Notes: generated by a model not told the origin, from the sequence alone. 47,490 nt of DNA from Amoebophrya sp. A120 (GCA_905178155.1 CAJINV010000042.1:21485-68974), one strand, 5' to 3'; positions 1 through 9,309 are shown, counted from the first letter of the stretch. Numbers and translations are program-made.

Positions 1-1112
1 CCGCGCCAGTGCTCCGTGACGCATCGCATGGTCGTCGCTGAGCCTGTTGGCGGACGTGATCTTTTTTCTTTTTTGACGACTGTGGTCAATGATTTCTGTG
101 CTTGTCTTCGCCAGTGTCTGTGCGGATAGAAGTGCGCGGAGCTTGCTGGTGTTACTGTTTGAGCGGGTGGAAGATCTATGCACTTGGATGCTTTTCCATT
201 CGTGTGGCGCTTGCGCTAATTTTGGACGGTCGCACCCTTTGCGTCCGGCGGTGATCTGGTTCGGCCTTGGTCTTGGTTGTTTACGTGCCACCAACCTTCT
301 GCGGCTGCGTGCAGCGGCCTATATGCTGCCCCCGTTCTGCTGCGACTACGCACAACAAGGACCGCGCAGCGTGCACTTGCGCAAAGTCTCAGCGCCGCCT
401 GCGCCTCGGGTTCAATCTGCTTAGTGGATGCAATACCGTGGGGCGCACGTCTCGGACCTGCATCAAACGTAGCGCACAGTGGCGCTGCTTCTTTTTGTTG
501 CGCTTGGGGCCTCAGGATGTTGAAGCGCCGCGCACTACTCGCGTTTCGGCCTTTTGCCGGCCGTTTGCCAAGCCGGCCTTGCCTTCCTCTAGCACATATT
601 TGACGAGCGTGGTCAATGACTGCAGCACCTGTCTGCTCCGGTCTCTGTGTGAATAGAACCGCGCGACGCACTCGCTTCCCTCTCTTTCGTCTGGTGGAAG
701 ATCTATGCACTTGGATGCTTTTCCTCGTGTGTGGCGCTTGCGCTAATGCTGACCCGACACAGTGTGCCACTCACCTGGTGGCTGGCTGCGCGTCGTGCTT
801 GTGTGCCCTCGTGTAGTCTGCATGCGGTGCATGCAACTCACCGCGTTCTGCCGCAGCCGTGGGTTTTTTTCAAACAAAAAGTTTAGCTCTGGTTCTGTGA
901 ACTCATGAAAAAGCGCAAAGACAGTGGCTGAGTGAACAAATCATGTGCTTAACGTGCCTCGTCGTTGAGAGAGCGACTGCCAAGTCATACTGAATCTGTT
1001 TCGCGTTTCGCATCGCGTCACTTTGTAGCAACTGCACTCAATAGGATGCTTTGCCAGGGTTTTTTTGTTCTTGTTTTCAAGTAGTTTTGATCCATTCAAT
1101 TGAAGGGAAAAG
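1..1112. other. Noncoding left flank with degenerate repeats
   Basis: I see no convincing gene here. Several overlapping open frames on both strands are short, Arg/Cys/Ser-rich and lack family features. The stretch holds a degenerate direct repeat (73-230 and 599-757) and, near its right end, a GAGAGAGCGAC element at 967 followed by a T-rich tract ending in AAG at 1081. That right end is probably the promoter and 5' leader of the gene starting at 1113. Confidence 0.6.
73..757 (+). repeat. Degenerate direct repeat, two copies (73-230, 599-757)
   Basis: Both copies begin TTTGACGA..GTGGTCAATGA, diverge in the middle, and then share a nearly exact core with GGTGGAAGATCTATGCACTT followed by GGATGCTTTTCC and GTGTGGCGCTTGCGCTAAT. 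They lie about 526 bp apart in the same orientation. An inverted relative of the GTGGAAGATCT core is visible near 22586-22600. This is probably an old noncoding repeat or mobile-element remnant; no coding capacity is supported. Confidence 0.7.
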
Positions 1113-1671
1113 ATGCGCTTCCTCAGCTTTGCTTCATGTCTGACAGTTGTCGCTGGCTACACAGCGTTCAACTCACCGACTGCGCCGGGTAACTATGGCC
1201 TGCCTGCTGAGAAGCCTGAGTTTGGCGGTGAAGTGGCCCACACCTTGCCGGAGGTTAACGTGCGCTACCACTACCCTGCATTTGATGCAGCTTCCGCTAT
1301 GTCAGCAATGGAAACTGGTTTGGCGTTGGATAGCCGCATCGCAGCTGCGGCTCAAGAACTGCGCAGTGACAAGGTAGGCCTTCCCGTGATTCCTAGATAT
1401 ATAATGCCACGGCATGACGTTGGTTTTTCAGCGGGCTTCTAAATACTAGAAAACTTAACCAATTCAGGCACTCTTGGCGGCGCTAACTCCGTCCAGTTTT
1501 CTGCGCAAAGGTGACGCAATTCTTGGGGCCATGGGCGGTCTTCCTGTTCCGCCGCAGCCAGACACGACCGGCTTGGCCGCCTTTAGAGAGATGATGTTGG
1601 GGATGGAACACGCTCCTCGACCGCATCCGACCTACGCGTCCACGGCTTCGTCCTGCGGTGGGGCTTGCTAG
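1113..1671 (+). CDS. Cassette A gene 1: secreted SFL-motif protein, two exons
   Basis: A 154-residue protein of unknown function. The exons are 1113-1373 and 1468-1671, joined across a 94-bp phase-0 GT-AG intron. Unspliced, the frame stops at 1442, and the spliced form matches the second copy at 13537-14111 residue for residue in length. Residues 1-15 (MRFLSFASCLTVVAG) are a signal peptide. A Pro/Gly stretch follows, then a strand-like segment EVNVRYHY near 47-54, an Ala-rich helix at about 57-85, SSFLRKG at 96-102 and a Pro-rich tail containing FREMMLGMEHAPRPHP. That tail reappears fused to another domain in the gene at 26162. This is the first gene of cassette A. Secretion is inferred; no catalytic motif is present. 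Confidence 0.85.
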
Positions 1672-1976
1672 TTGGAGGAAGACATGCAAAGAACTCTTAA
1701 GTGAAAGAGGAACACCCCGGCAACAAAATTTAGTAATTCCTGCGCACGCTGCCACTCTATGCGCCTGGCGTCTCGTCTTGTTCGTACCTTCGTCAGAATA
1801 TTTCAGATGGAGAGTGCAAAATCGTGTGCGCTCGTGAGTGCAAATTCTTGAATTGTCCCACACCAAAACCGCTTGTCTACCAAACTCTCGCAAAACTTCT
1901 ACTATCATTTACCATGTCAATTTTCCTAACATTAGCTTAGTTTTTCCCTGCGCAAATCTTGCTACCAGGACAAAAA

Positions 1977-3095
1977 ATGCTTCGCGTCATTGCCGCGACG
2001 TCGCTGTGCGCCCACGGCGCCCGGATGTTTCCCGACCCGCTGGAAATGGTGCCTCCGGGTGTGGCGACGGGAATTGCAGGGAAAGTCGCGGACGCGACTC
2101 CCTACACTTTAAACTTGATGCCCCCCTCCATGCCCTCTGCTGAAGCAAACGCTGACATTGACGCGCTGATGGCCGTAGAGAAAGCTCATGAGAAGGGTCT
2201 GGAAGCAGCGGGTTTGGCCGACAAGCAGCGTCTCTTGAACGCGGAGATTGCCAAGGTTCACGCCATTGTCGGCATGCACCACTCGTTCCTCCAGGGCTAT
2301 TCTTCCCTCGCGCCTGCTGCTGATCATGAATTCGTGCTGCACGCACCTGCGGAAGACAAGGCTTCCATTGACGCCGCCGTGTCTTCCATCTTCAAGACTG
2401 AATCGGCCAAGTCTTCCGCTGAGGCGTCCGCAGACGCTTCGCTAAAGCAGGCCATGCTCTCTGCAGAGATTGCCAAAATCGGTAACATTGTCCGGGGAAA
2501 GTCCAGTTTTCTGGAGCCATTCGTGCCGCCGGTCGCTATCCAGTCTACCATGCAGGCCTCGCTTCCGTCGGTGATTGACATTCACTATGATGTCCCGCAT
2601 GCGGGATTCACCCAGGAGTTGGCTGCGCTGAAGGCCGCTTCGTTCCTCCAGAAGGGAAAGACTGACGTTTACTTTGAAGCAGGCGCTCCGGCTTCGGTGT
2701 TGGAAGGTGAGTACCAATCTATCAAGGCGTCGCTGGAGCAGAGCATTGAAAAATCCTTTCAAGCCATCCGGGCGGCCGCGATCGGCTCTTCCTTTCTGCA
2801 GTCCTCCCCGGCCCGGGAACCGACCGTGCACGTGATGGTTGACTCCTCTTCCAAAGGCATGAAGGTTGACATGGCCCGTCTGACTGCTGACGGATTCGCC
2901 TACGCCGCCAAACGCCTCGCAGCCCTGGAAGCAGAAATGGCTCACAGCTCCTTCCTCAGCGGTGATGAAGTGCCGCGCCCGGCTCCGGTACTCAATGTGG
3001 ACATTGAGACTCCGACCTTCGTCTCCGGCGCTGATATCGCCGCGGTGAAGGGTGAGATGCAAGCCATTTCTGGCCTGCAGTCGCAGCTGCGCTAG
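1977..3095 (+). CDS. Cassette A gene 2: large five-SFL secreted repeat protein
   Basis: A 372-residue, Ala/Ser-rich protein, the largest SFL-repeat member. The start at 1977 is chosen over an in-frame ATG at 1959 because it follows an A-rich leader and matches the second copy. Residues 1-14 (MLRVIAATSLCAHG) look like a short signal peptide. SFL occurs at about 103, 177, 222, 272 and 325, so units are 45-74 residues long. Each SFL is followed by a hydrophobic-alternating strand (EFVLHAP, VIDIHYDVP, TDVYFEAG, TVHVMVD, VLNVDIE) and then a long Ala/Glu helix. The second SFL is followed by Glu (SSFLEPF). It resembles a polyprotein or a filament-forming repeat protein. Function is unknown; the paralogue is at 14420. 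Confidence 0.88.
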   Translation: MLRVIAATSLCAHGARMFPDPLEMVPPGVATGIAGKVADATPYTLNLMPPSMPSAEANADIDALMAVEKAHEKGLEAAGLADKQRLLNAEIAKVHAIVGMHHSFLQGYSSLAPAADHEFVLHAPAEDKASIDAAVSSIFKTESAKSSAEASADASLKQAMLSAEIAKIGNIVRGKSSFLEPFVPPVAIQSTMQASLPSVIDIHYDVPHAGFTQELAALKAASFLQKGKTDVYFEAGAPASVLEGEYQSIKASLEQSIEKSFQAIRAAAIGSSFLQSSPAREPTVHVMVDSSSKGMKVDMARLTADGFAYAAKRLAALEAEMAHSSFLSGDEVPRPAPVLNVDIETPTFVSGADIAAVKGEMQAISGLQSQLR

Positions 3096-3421
3096 AGAAT
3101 CAAAATGGTGACTAGAGGCCACATGTTGTGAGACTCGCTATGCTTCAGCAATAGATCTATGTCGGTTCTTCCTTTGACAAATTTAGTCCGCGCTTTTGGC
3201 TTGCGCTTTGGATGCTTGCCCTGTTCCATCGCTCGTTTTCAGATTTTCGACCACGCGACGACGCAATGAGTTTTCGTGAGTTGGATGCATTTCCTGAGGG
3301 TTAGAGTGTTTCAAATTTCCATCGCAATACTCCAGATTTTTCCTTGTCACCATCATTCGGCGCAATCTTCCTCTCTACATCAAAAACAGTAGTTTTCTTT
3401 TTTTCTGTACTCCTGCACAAG

Positions 3422-3979
3422 ATGCGGACGGTCTTCTGTTTATTCGGGGCTGTGTCTGCCCTTAAAATGCGTGACAGTGCATCAGCTGCATCAGGTTTGA
3501 TCGGCTCGCTTTCCGGGGGAGGTGCAACTGGTTTGGCCGCTGCTACAATGCCATCTGACCCAAAGTTGGGCGGAATCACGGGTGATTTACTTGCGGGCGC
3601 TGAAGCGTTTGCAGCTGCCGCGCCAGCATCGCCTGCGGACAAGCAATTCGTCGCTGCTGTCAAGGCCGCCATGGGATCATCGCCGACGACCGTTGGGAAG
3701 TTCACGCTGCCATACTCTACTGGCGCCGCAAGCTTCTTGAAATTGACAGGGTTATCCAGCGGTGACTTGTCCACAATTGCGCAACGCGTTTCGGTGGCCG
3801 CAGCTAAAAAATCCGGCTTCAGCGGACCGACCGCGTCCTGCCCGGCGGGCTGGTTGGAGACCTCGGGAACCTGCAACCCTGCAGCGGGCTACAGTGGTTT
3901 TTGCACAAAGGGTCTGCCGGCCAATCTGAGCATCGCTGAGAAGGAAGAGGCACAAATCTTCTGCGACGTGAAATACTAG
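3422..3979 (+). CDS. Cassette A gene 3: secreted protein with partial CPW-WPC module
   Basis: A 185-residue protein. The signal peptide MRTVFCLFGAVSALK is followed by a Ser/Gly/Ala region and GAASFLKLTG at about 101-110. The C-terminus is a truncated CPW-WPC-like module: CPAGW at 140-144, then Cys151, Tyr157-x-Gly-x-x-Cys161 and Cys181, ending FCDVKY. The full six-Cys module seen in gene 13 ends FPC, so this one lacks the first and last cysteines of the pattern. An AAG follows a T-rich tract immediately before the ATG. Family knowledge: CPW-WPC proteins are surface or secreted proteins of alveolates. Assigning this module to the family is my inference from motif spacing. Confidence 0.85.
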   Translation: MRTVFCLFGAVSALKMRDSASAASGLIGSLSGGGATGLAAATMPSDPKLGGITGDLLAGAEAFAAAAPASPADKQFVAAVKAAMGSSPTTVGKFTLPYSTGAASFLKLTGLSSGDLSTIAQRVSVAAAKKSGFSGPTASCPAGWLETSGTCNPAAGYSGFCTKGLPANLSIAEKEEAQIFCDVKY

Positions 3980-4313
3980 AAACTGGAGGCTCGGTATGCT
4001 CAGACCGGTGAACAGCTCGCAGTCTTAAAAACTGGATGCTAGATAGAGAAAAGCTTTTTTATTAAACCAGCTCTGTGCTTTGGATGTGTGTGCTGGCACC
4101 ATGGTGCCATTGTTCCACGTTCTCGTCATCGTCGCTTTGTTGATGCTGCAGTGGCAGAGGGAGGGAAGAGTGACTTGCCTAGTTTCTGATGTGAGGGACG
4201 TCGACCAAAAAATTGCAGTCAGGGTTTCCTTTCCGACCATAGAATCAAAAAGCTACCTGTCACAAAATATAGAGCTGAAAACAGTCTGGAGTAGTTCCGC
4301 ACTAGCATCAAAA

Positions 4314-4709
4314 ATGTTTAGAGCCATCATCGTTGCCTTAGCGGGTTTCACCGCCTGCTGTGCAGGTGAGTCCATCAAGGTAACGGGAGCGTCTCATCTC
4401 ACTGCAAGCGCCAAGGACATCACTGCACTGGAAGCGCGCATTGACGCTTTTATGCACGCGCAAGTGTCTGGATTTATGGGCAAGGCCTCGTTTTTGAAGA
4501 CAGGAGCTGCGGCCTGGGCGGGATCTCCGGGTATGGTGAAAGAGGCCTTGTTTCTGACTCAGCCCATGCGGACCGACTCGCCGGCTAAGGTGAATATCAT
4601 TGAGAAGCGCCCGGAATTCTCTGCCTCTGCGTCGTCCGTCGCGGATGCTTCTCAGGCTGCGTACGACTTGCAGTCATTCTCCGCTGGAATGGCCAGCCTG
4701 CGCAACTAA
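4314..4709 (+). CDS. Cassette A gene 4: small secreted SFL protein
   Basis: A 131-residue protein. The start at 4314 follows ATCAAAA; the open frame continues upstream to 4080, but that extension has no counterpart in copy B. The signal peptide is MFRAIIVALAGFTACCAG. A helix with ITALEARIDAFMH precedes GKASFLKTGAA at about 57-65, then ALFLTQPMRTD and the strand KVNIIEKRPEF. The C-terminal helix ends SFSAGMASLRN. It is three residues longer than the copy at 16783 because of an extra SGF before MGK. Function unknown; the architecture is one strand-helix-SFL unit. Confidence 0.85.
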   Translation: MFRAIIVALAGFTACCAGESIKVTGASHLTASAKDITALEARIDAFMHAQVSGFMGKASFLKTGAAAWAGSPGMVKEALFLTQPMRTDSPAKVNIIEKRPEFSASASSVADASQAAYDLQSFSAGMASLRN

Positions 4710-5033
4710 GGCAGTGGTTTTTAGTTAAGTCCTTCCCTGAGCCAAGGATGGTTGATATTTTTTTCTCTTGTCTTAGTTCTTACTTCTTGAAATAAGCTCA
4801 AAAATGAATCCAATCCCACTCGCCTCTTATCGTGTGCAGTGTTCCCTCGCCAAGCTATACGGGCACCACAAGAGACAACAGAAACATTTGAGTGAAGGCA
4901 AAACCGACTGCAGAGCACTGCTCGGGCATTCGCGCAAATGGCGCTACCTACATTCTATTGTATTGCTATTTGTTGATCTTTTCTACCCATGAAACCAGAT
5001 TCTAGCGTTTTTTCTGCAAGTCCCAACCAGAAG

Positions 5034-5756
5034 ATGAAAGTGATCCTGCCCCTCACCGCTGTTGTGGGCGCTCATGCTCTTTCCATGTCCCAACGCGCCG
5101 CTGCTGGACAACGCCTGCTGTCACTCCCGGCTCAGCCGCAGTCGGAGGTGCCGCTGGACAAACTGAATGAGGTGCGGGAATATATACAGAAGGATTGCGG
5201 AGACAGCTGCGTGCAGTATTGGGACGGGCTGCTGAGCAAGGCCCAGAAGGAAGGCAAAACATTCCTGTCCGCAATCCAGGACAACATGCATGACACGTTC
5301 GCCAAAATGCAAGAATTCCAGGCTGCGGTCCAGCATGACGACCCGACCACTGCTCTCGCGGAGTTTCAGAAGACACACAGCAGCTTCATCAAGGAACGAA
5401 GCACCCTCTCTGCCGCCATGCCAATGCTGGACACCCCGTGTTTTGATGAAAAGTCCTGCAAGCTCGTGGAGGTTCTAGGAAACAGGTGCAACTTTGGCCG
5501 CGTCGCGACTCTGGCAATCTACCAGGCTGTAAACCTGCCCATCCACGTTCTCGCGGTTGCGACCAAAATCCTCTGTGCGTGCCTTGATGTCTTCACTGCC
5601 TCCGTGTGCGTGCTGCGGTTTGCTCCTTGGTGCCCCCCCGTTTACAATGTCATGGGCAAGATTTGGTCAATCAATGACCAAATCTGGGAAGCCACCAAGA
5701 AGGTCACCAGCACTTGCAAGGTCGTTGGTAGCCCGTTAGTTGCCAGCCCACCTTAA
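5034..5756 (+). CDS. Cassette A gene 5: Cys-rich secreted protein, intronless copy
   Basis: A 240-residue protein with signal peptide MKVILPLTAVVGAHA. Residues 40-125 form a helical region with two close cysteines (C55, C59) and an SFL-like THSSFIKER at 115-122. From residue 136 it is cysteine-rich (C136, C142, C152, C181, C183, C192, C200, C228), with a hydrophobic segment at about 157-180 (VATLAIYQAVNLPIHVLAVATKIL) that could be membrane-associated or buried. The copy in cassette B (17436-18441) encodes a colinear protein but is interrupted by two insertions; this copy shows the uninterrupted state. No enzyme motif. It could be a saposin-like or helical disulfide-bonded protein, which I cannot establish. 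Confidence 0.85.
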   Translation: MKVILPLTAVVGAHALSMSQRAAAGQRLLSLPAQPQSEVPLDKLNEVREYIQKDCGDSCVQYWDGLLSKAQKEGKTFLSAIQDNMHDTFAKMQEFQAAVQHDDPTTALAEFQKTHSSFIKERSTLSAAMPMLDTPCFDEKSCKLVEVLGNRCNFGRVATLAIYQAVNLPIHVLAVATKILCACLDVFTASVCVLRFAPWCPPVYNVMGKIWSINDQIWEATKKVTSTCKVVGSPLVASPP

Positions 5757-5780
5757 GCGTCAGCCTTAAGCGTCAACCTA
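5752..5780 (+). repeat. Short tandem duplication at the gene 5A stop
   Basis: CCTTAAGCGTCA is repeated twice in tandem across and just after the stop codon of the preceding gene, a recent slippage-type duplication. It does not alter the coding frame. Confidence 0.7.
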
Positions 5781-6050
5781 TCTCGTGCCGCTGATTTTCA
5801 CACACTATTCAGCAAAGCAATGTAATCCTGAGAAGAATGAAAACGCATACGGGAGGGGCGGCCATTGCGCTCGTCGTCGGTGTTCAGTATTTGCTTCAAA
5901 CATGATCGTAGAGGAGAGAAACCAAAGAGCACGCACTTCGGAGTGATTGCATTCCTCGTGGAAGGCATCGCTGTGACGTGCAGATGTCTATATCATTTTG
6001 TCCATTCTTCTAGGTCCTGCTATTTTTTTCCTCTTCAAACTTTATTCAAA

Positions 6051-6845
6051 ATGGCCAAGTTCGTCGTCGCCTGCACGTTCGCGGCCGTCGCGGAGGCCGC
6101 TCGTCCTTCGTTTGCCCTGGGAGAGCAATTGGGAGAGGCCCTGTCTGCGGGAATCAGTGCAGACTCTGCGGGCTTCGCGCAGAAAGTGGCGCCTGCGCTT
6201 GCTCAGCCCGTCCTGCGCAATGCGGGCGTTGAAGCGGTGATGGGTGCGGCCTCCAAAAAGTACAGCTTTTTAAAGCGTCCCGTGTTGAACTTGCACGTCG
6301 GTGAAACCGCTTCTGCATCCATCGCGGGTGACCGGGCCGCGGCTGCTGCTGCCCTCAGTGGTGTGGAGCAGGGAGAGGTGGAAATGCTGGAACGCATGGC
6401 GCACAAGTCTTTCCTCAAGACGCCGTTTTCTGACCTGCAGCGTGAGGGCGCGGACGGATCTGTCTTCAAAGATGCAATCGGCTATTACGGCTCGCTTGTC
6501 GACGCTGGCGGCTATTCTGCGCAGCACGGTGTCGCTGGCCTGTTGGATCTTGCTTCCTTGCCCAAAGCTCGCGTCGCTATGCAGCCGCTTCTTTTCAAAG
6601 TCAAGAATCTGGCGCAGAAGGAAAGTACCCCTGACGCCACGCGGGATATGGCGGGGTCGCTCATTACGTTCCTCACCAACATGCCGGTGTCCTTTCAGTC
6701 CAGTGATTCCGCCACGGGTGCGTACGGTCATACCAACATCGTCTTGCCATCGCCAAGCCGCGTCTATGGGGCTGAGGAGGAGATCGCGCAATTGAAAGCG
6801 GGAGCAATGGCCGCTGACACTTTGACGGGCTCTTTGTACCATTAG
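6051..6845 (+). CDS. Cassette A gene 6: secreted protein with two SFL units
   Basis: A 264-residue protein. The start at 6051 follows TTTATTCAAA; an in-frame upstream extension to 5865 is not shared with copy B. The signal peptide is MAKFVVACTFAAVAEA. SFL motifs lie at about 72 (YSFLKRP, followed by the strand VLNLHVGE) and 120 (KSFLKTP). A middle region with YYGSLVDAGGYSAQHGVAGL leads into LFKVKNLAQKEST. The C-terminal 60 residues (SLITFLTNMPVSF through TNIVLPSPSRVYGAEEEI to GSLYH) are almost unchanged between cassettes, suggesting strong constraint. No cysteines in the mature part. Function unknown. Confidence 0.87.
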   Translation: MAKFVVACTFAAVAEAARPSFALGEQLGEALSAGISADSAGFAQKVAPALAQPVLRNAGVEAVMGAASKKYSFLKRPVLNLHVGETASASIAGDRAAAAAALSGVEQGEVEMLERMAHKSFLKTPFSDLQREGADGSVFKDAIGYYGSLVDAGGYSAQHGVAGLLDLASLPKARVAMQPLLFKVKNLAQKESTPDATRDMAGSLITFLTNMPVSFQSSDSATGAYGHTNIVLPSPSRVYGAEEEIAQLKAGAMAADTLTGSLYH

Positions 6846-7018
6846 GAAGACGCTCCGCTATCCTCTTCTGAGCACACTGCCTTAACAGTGGAAAACTAAA
6901 CACTTCTTTGCAATGCTTACAAATGAAATTCATCTTCTGGCAGTATTCTTCTAGCAGTGTCAGTGAAACTCGTGGCATAGTGTTCATGCGTTATCATTGG
7001 CCTTTTTTCGCTGGGAGT

Positions 7019-7025
7019 GAGAGAC
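7019..7025 (+). promoter_or_regulatory. GAGAGAC element upstream of gene 7A
   Basis: GAGAGAC followed by AAACA, 131 bp before the ATG at 7150. The extended form GAGAGACAAACAG also occurs upstream of gene 11A. Confidence 0.45.
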
Positions 7026-7149
7026 AAACAGGGCCACCTCGCGCAGTGCCTGCATCAAAAAAGACTTCTGTCTTACGTGAAAATGCTCGCTTTCACGGTC
7101 CTAATCAACAAAATAGTAGCAGTGTTTTTTCAAGGTAGGCTTCATCAAA

Positions 7150-7593
7150 ATGAAAGCTTTTTTCGGCGCCGTTGCGTTCGGGATTGCGTCCTGCTGGGCG
7201 ACAGTGCCATTCGACCTTCCCAAAGAAATCTTCACTGACGTGAACAAAGGAGACGTTCCCATCGTGAATATCATCGCTGACCGCGCGTCTTTCCTCCGGT
7301 CTCCAGCATTAGCAGGTCTGGAATCCTCATTAAAGGCGGCGCACCCAAATGAATCCTCCATGATGATCAAGGCCACACTGTCGGATGCGTTGCAGGCTGC
7401 CGCCGTCGCAGAAGGTGTGAGTCTCGCTGCTGTGACGTGTGCGCGCAGCTACGCAGGATGCCCGTCTGGATGGGCGCCCTCAGGAGACAACTGCGTGTCC
7501 AGTTCCGGGGCCAGTGTATCTTTCTCGGGCTTGGCCGCTATTGAGAAGCAAGTCGTAGCAGAATCCGTTGGTGCACAGTTTCCGTGTGCGTGA
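7150..7593 (+). CDS. Cassette A gene 7: secreted CPW-WPC-like protein, intronless copy
   Basis: A 147-residue protein. The signal peptide MKAFFGAVAFGIASCWA is followed by FDLPKEIFTDVNKGD, a strand VPIVNIIAD and RASFLRSP at about 46-52. The C-terminal module has Cys97, CPSGW at 104-108, Cys115 and a final FPC at 144-146, matching a short CPW-WPC-like module with Phe in place of the first Trp of WPC. The copy in cassette B has a 107-bp intron inserted after the second base of the AG within GCAGGT; here the site (7312-7317) is uninterrupted. A surface or matrix role is inferred from the family only. Confidence 0.85.
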   Translation: MKAFFGAVAFGIASCWATVPFDLPKEIFTDVNKGDVPIVNIIADRASFLRSPALAGLESSLKAAHPNESSMMIKATLSDALQAAAVAEGVSLAAVTCARSYAGCPSGWAPSGDNCVSSSGASVSFSGLAAIEKQVVAESVGAQFPCA

Positions 7594-7741
7594 AGATTTT
7601 GACCAAAAGTGGATCTGCCCAGTCTGAACATTTGTTGAGGAATTCTGTGCCTCCGCCGTGAATCACTATAATAGTAGGCTCCCTTGCCCACAGAAAGAAT
7701 TGTCGTGGAGTGTTCTGAGTGGATGGCGTTGTTGTCAAAAT

Positions 7742-7793
7742 CGTAGCAAACAATAAAGTCAAACCGTCGTAGCAAACAATAAAGTCAAACCGG
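7742..7793 (+). repeat. 26-bp perfect-type tandem duplication
   Basis: Two adjacent 26-bp copies start CGTAGCAAACAATAAAG and end TCAAACCGT or TCAAACCGG, differing at the last base. They lie in the spacer about 70-120 bp before the ATG at 7862, so they may have duplicated leader or promoter sequence of gene 8A. Confidence 0.9.
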
Positions 7794-7861
7794 CGTGCCA
7801 TCTTGAACTAATGTCATCAAACTCCAATTAGCCAATTTTTTTCGCTTGGAAAAAGCAAACA

Positions 7862-8995
7862 ATGTTTCGCGTTGCGTCCCTCTGCGTCGTTGGCGCTTCT
7901 GCGCTGATGACCAACCAGGAGATGGTGAACAAAAACCTGCAAGAGAATGATGCGTACATCGCTCTCTTCAAGGAGAAGTCGCCGGAGTTGGAGGAAGCTT
8001 TTCTGCAAGTCTATGATAAGATGGCCAAGGACTTTGACGTGGAGTCTTATAAGACTCATCTCAACATGCTGAACACCGCTGTTTCTTTCCTGAAGGATTA
8101 CAAGACAGGGTCTTCTACCCCGCACTGCGACTATGGAATTGCTCCCGCGGCAGCAGCAGTGAAAGGCGTGTCCGCGTTTCCTGGCGGCGTCGTCTCCCGT
8201 CTTTTTGGATTTGACATCAGCAAAATGGTTGCGGACTTGGCTAGTAAGTCGGGTGCTGCGGGCGCGGCGGGGGGAATGCCGCAAATGCTTGCAATGAACG
8301 GTCTCTCCACGGGTGCCGGCCTTATTCAAGCCGCAATGTCCACTGTGCTCCAGATCGTGCCCCCCATGGTGCCGCCGCCGGTGTGGATCAACCAGCCGCT
8401 GCCCTGCATGCCCATGGTCACTGGTCACAATTGTGTCGGGTCCGTTCTCTACCCTATCACCGCCGCGGACTTTGTCACTGCTGACGTCACTGATGCGCAG
8501 TTGGATGGCACAATTGCTTCGTTTCCCGCCTTGTACAAGGATAGGGTTGGAAAGACGGGCAGCGCGGCGTACTCCCTGTGCTTCAAGACCTACATGTCTA
8601 TGCAGTGCGGTGCCATCTTTCCGCGCTGCTCCGCTCCAATGGCGCGCAATGAGCCAACCCCGGTCGGTCGCCTGCCGCTGTGCTTCACCAGCTGCATTGC
8701 TACTTTGGTCGCCTGCCCGGGTTTCTGGATCACAGACATTGCTGACACCTGCAGCACCGTCTCCGCCCCGCCAATGTGCACCATGGCTCTGTATTTGCGC
8801 AGTGACAACTTGCCGCCCCAGTACATCAGCTTTGAAGAGTCGACCACTGTTCCCGCGGAATGCCCCGTTGCGCCCGCCTCTCTTGCGGCTCTGGAGAACG
8901 CGGGATCCGGGTTTGACATCTACAGCACGGGATCCGACTCCATTGTCGCGTCGCCGTACTTCGGCGCTGGCACGGCCAAGCTGCCAGGTGCATAA
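7862..8995 (+). CDS. Cassette A gene 8: secreted protein with Frizzled-like Cys-rich domain
   Basis: A 377-residue protein. The signal peptide is MFRVASLCVVGASALM. An N-terminal helical region has AVSFLKDYK at about 74-82, followed by a Gly/Ala-rich linker and VPPMVPPPVW. The C-terminal half carries cysteines at about 182, 191, 240, 249, 256, 274, 278, 285, 297, 306 and 334. The order CFKTYMSMQC ... FPRC ... LPLCFTSC ... C resembles the Frizzled cysteine-rich fold, where a YxxxxC...P.C segment is followed by PCRxxC. That fold binds lipid or protein ligands in other eukaryotes. No transmembrane helix follows, so this would be a soluble secreted form. The domain call is moderate; the ORF is very secure. 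Confidence 0.85.
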   Translation: MFRVASLCVVGASALMTNQEMVNKNLQENDAYIALFKEKSPELEEAFLQVYDKMAKDFDVESYKTHLNMLNTAVSFLKDYKTGSSTPHCDYGIAPAAAAVKGVSAFPGGVVSRLFGFDISKMVADLASKSGAAGAAGGMPQMLAMNGLSTGAGLIQAAMSTVLQIVPPMVPPPVWINQPLPCMPMVTGHNCVGSVLYPITAADFVTADVTDAQLDGTIASFPALYKDRVGKTGSAAYSLCFKTYMSMQCGAIFPRCSAPMARNEPTPVGRLPLCFTSCIATLVACPGFWITDIADTCSTVSAPPMCTMALYLRSDNLPPQYISFEESTTVPAECPVAPASLAALENAGSGFDIYSTGSDSIVASPYFGAGTAKLPGA

Positions 8996-9185
8996 GCTGC
9001 AGCGGCCTCATAGCCATCTAGGGTGTCACACCGCACACTTCTCGTGAGATTCACAATATTTTTTCAGCTTGCCAAAATCAATGGAACTAAAACTCCTGCT
9101 TCATTTTCTTACGCTACTCCAAGACGGTGTTCGCAATTTGTTTCTGTTGCTCGTGCAGAGGTCCGCCTGAGTGAGAAAAGCAGCT

Positions 9186-9192
9186 GAGAGAC
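9186..9192 (+). promoter_or_regulatory. GAGAGAC element upstream of gene 9A
   Basis: GAGAGAC (in CTGAGAGACCG), 124 bp before the ATG at 9310. Confidence 0.45.
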
Positions 9193-9309
9193 CGTTCCCT
9201 CTGGAATGCATCATCCTGGTCCTCCCTTGCGGACACCATATTTCCAAAAATGTATCAAATTTGAAATCCATCCATAGATTTTTTTGCTAACCTGAAAAAC
9301 AACAAACAA

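Noticed and set aside
216-770. 184-codon minus-strand frame in the left flank, with several overlapping plus-strand frames
   Set aside because: Arg/Ala/Ser-rich without domains, overlapped by frames in other phases, and lying across the degenerate repeat.
4080-4313. In-frame N-terminal extension of gene 4A (similar extensions in 3A, 5A, 6A, 6B, 8B, 10A, 10B, 2B)
   Set aside because: The extensions are not conserved between cassettes and would bury the signal peptide; the internal ATG after an A-rich leader is common to both copies.
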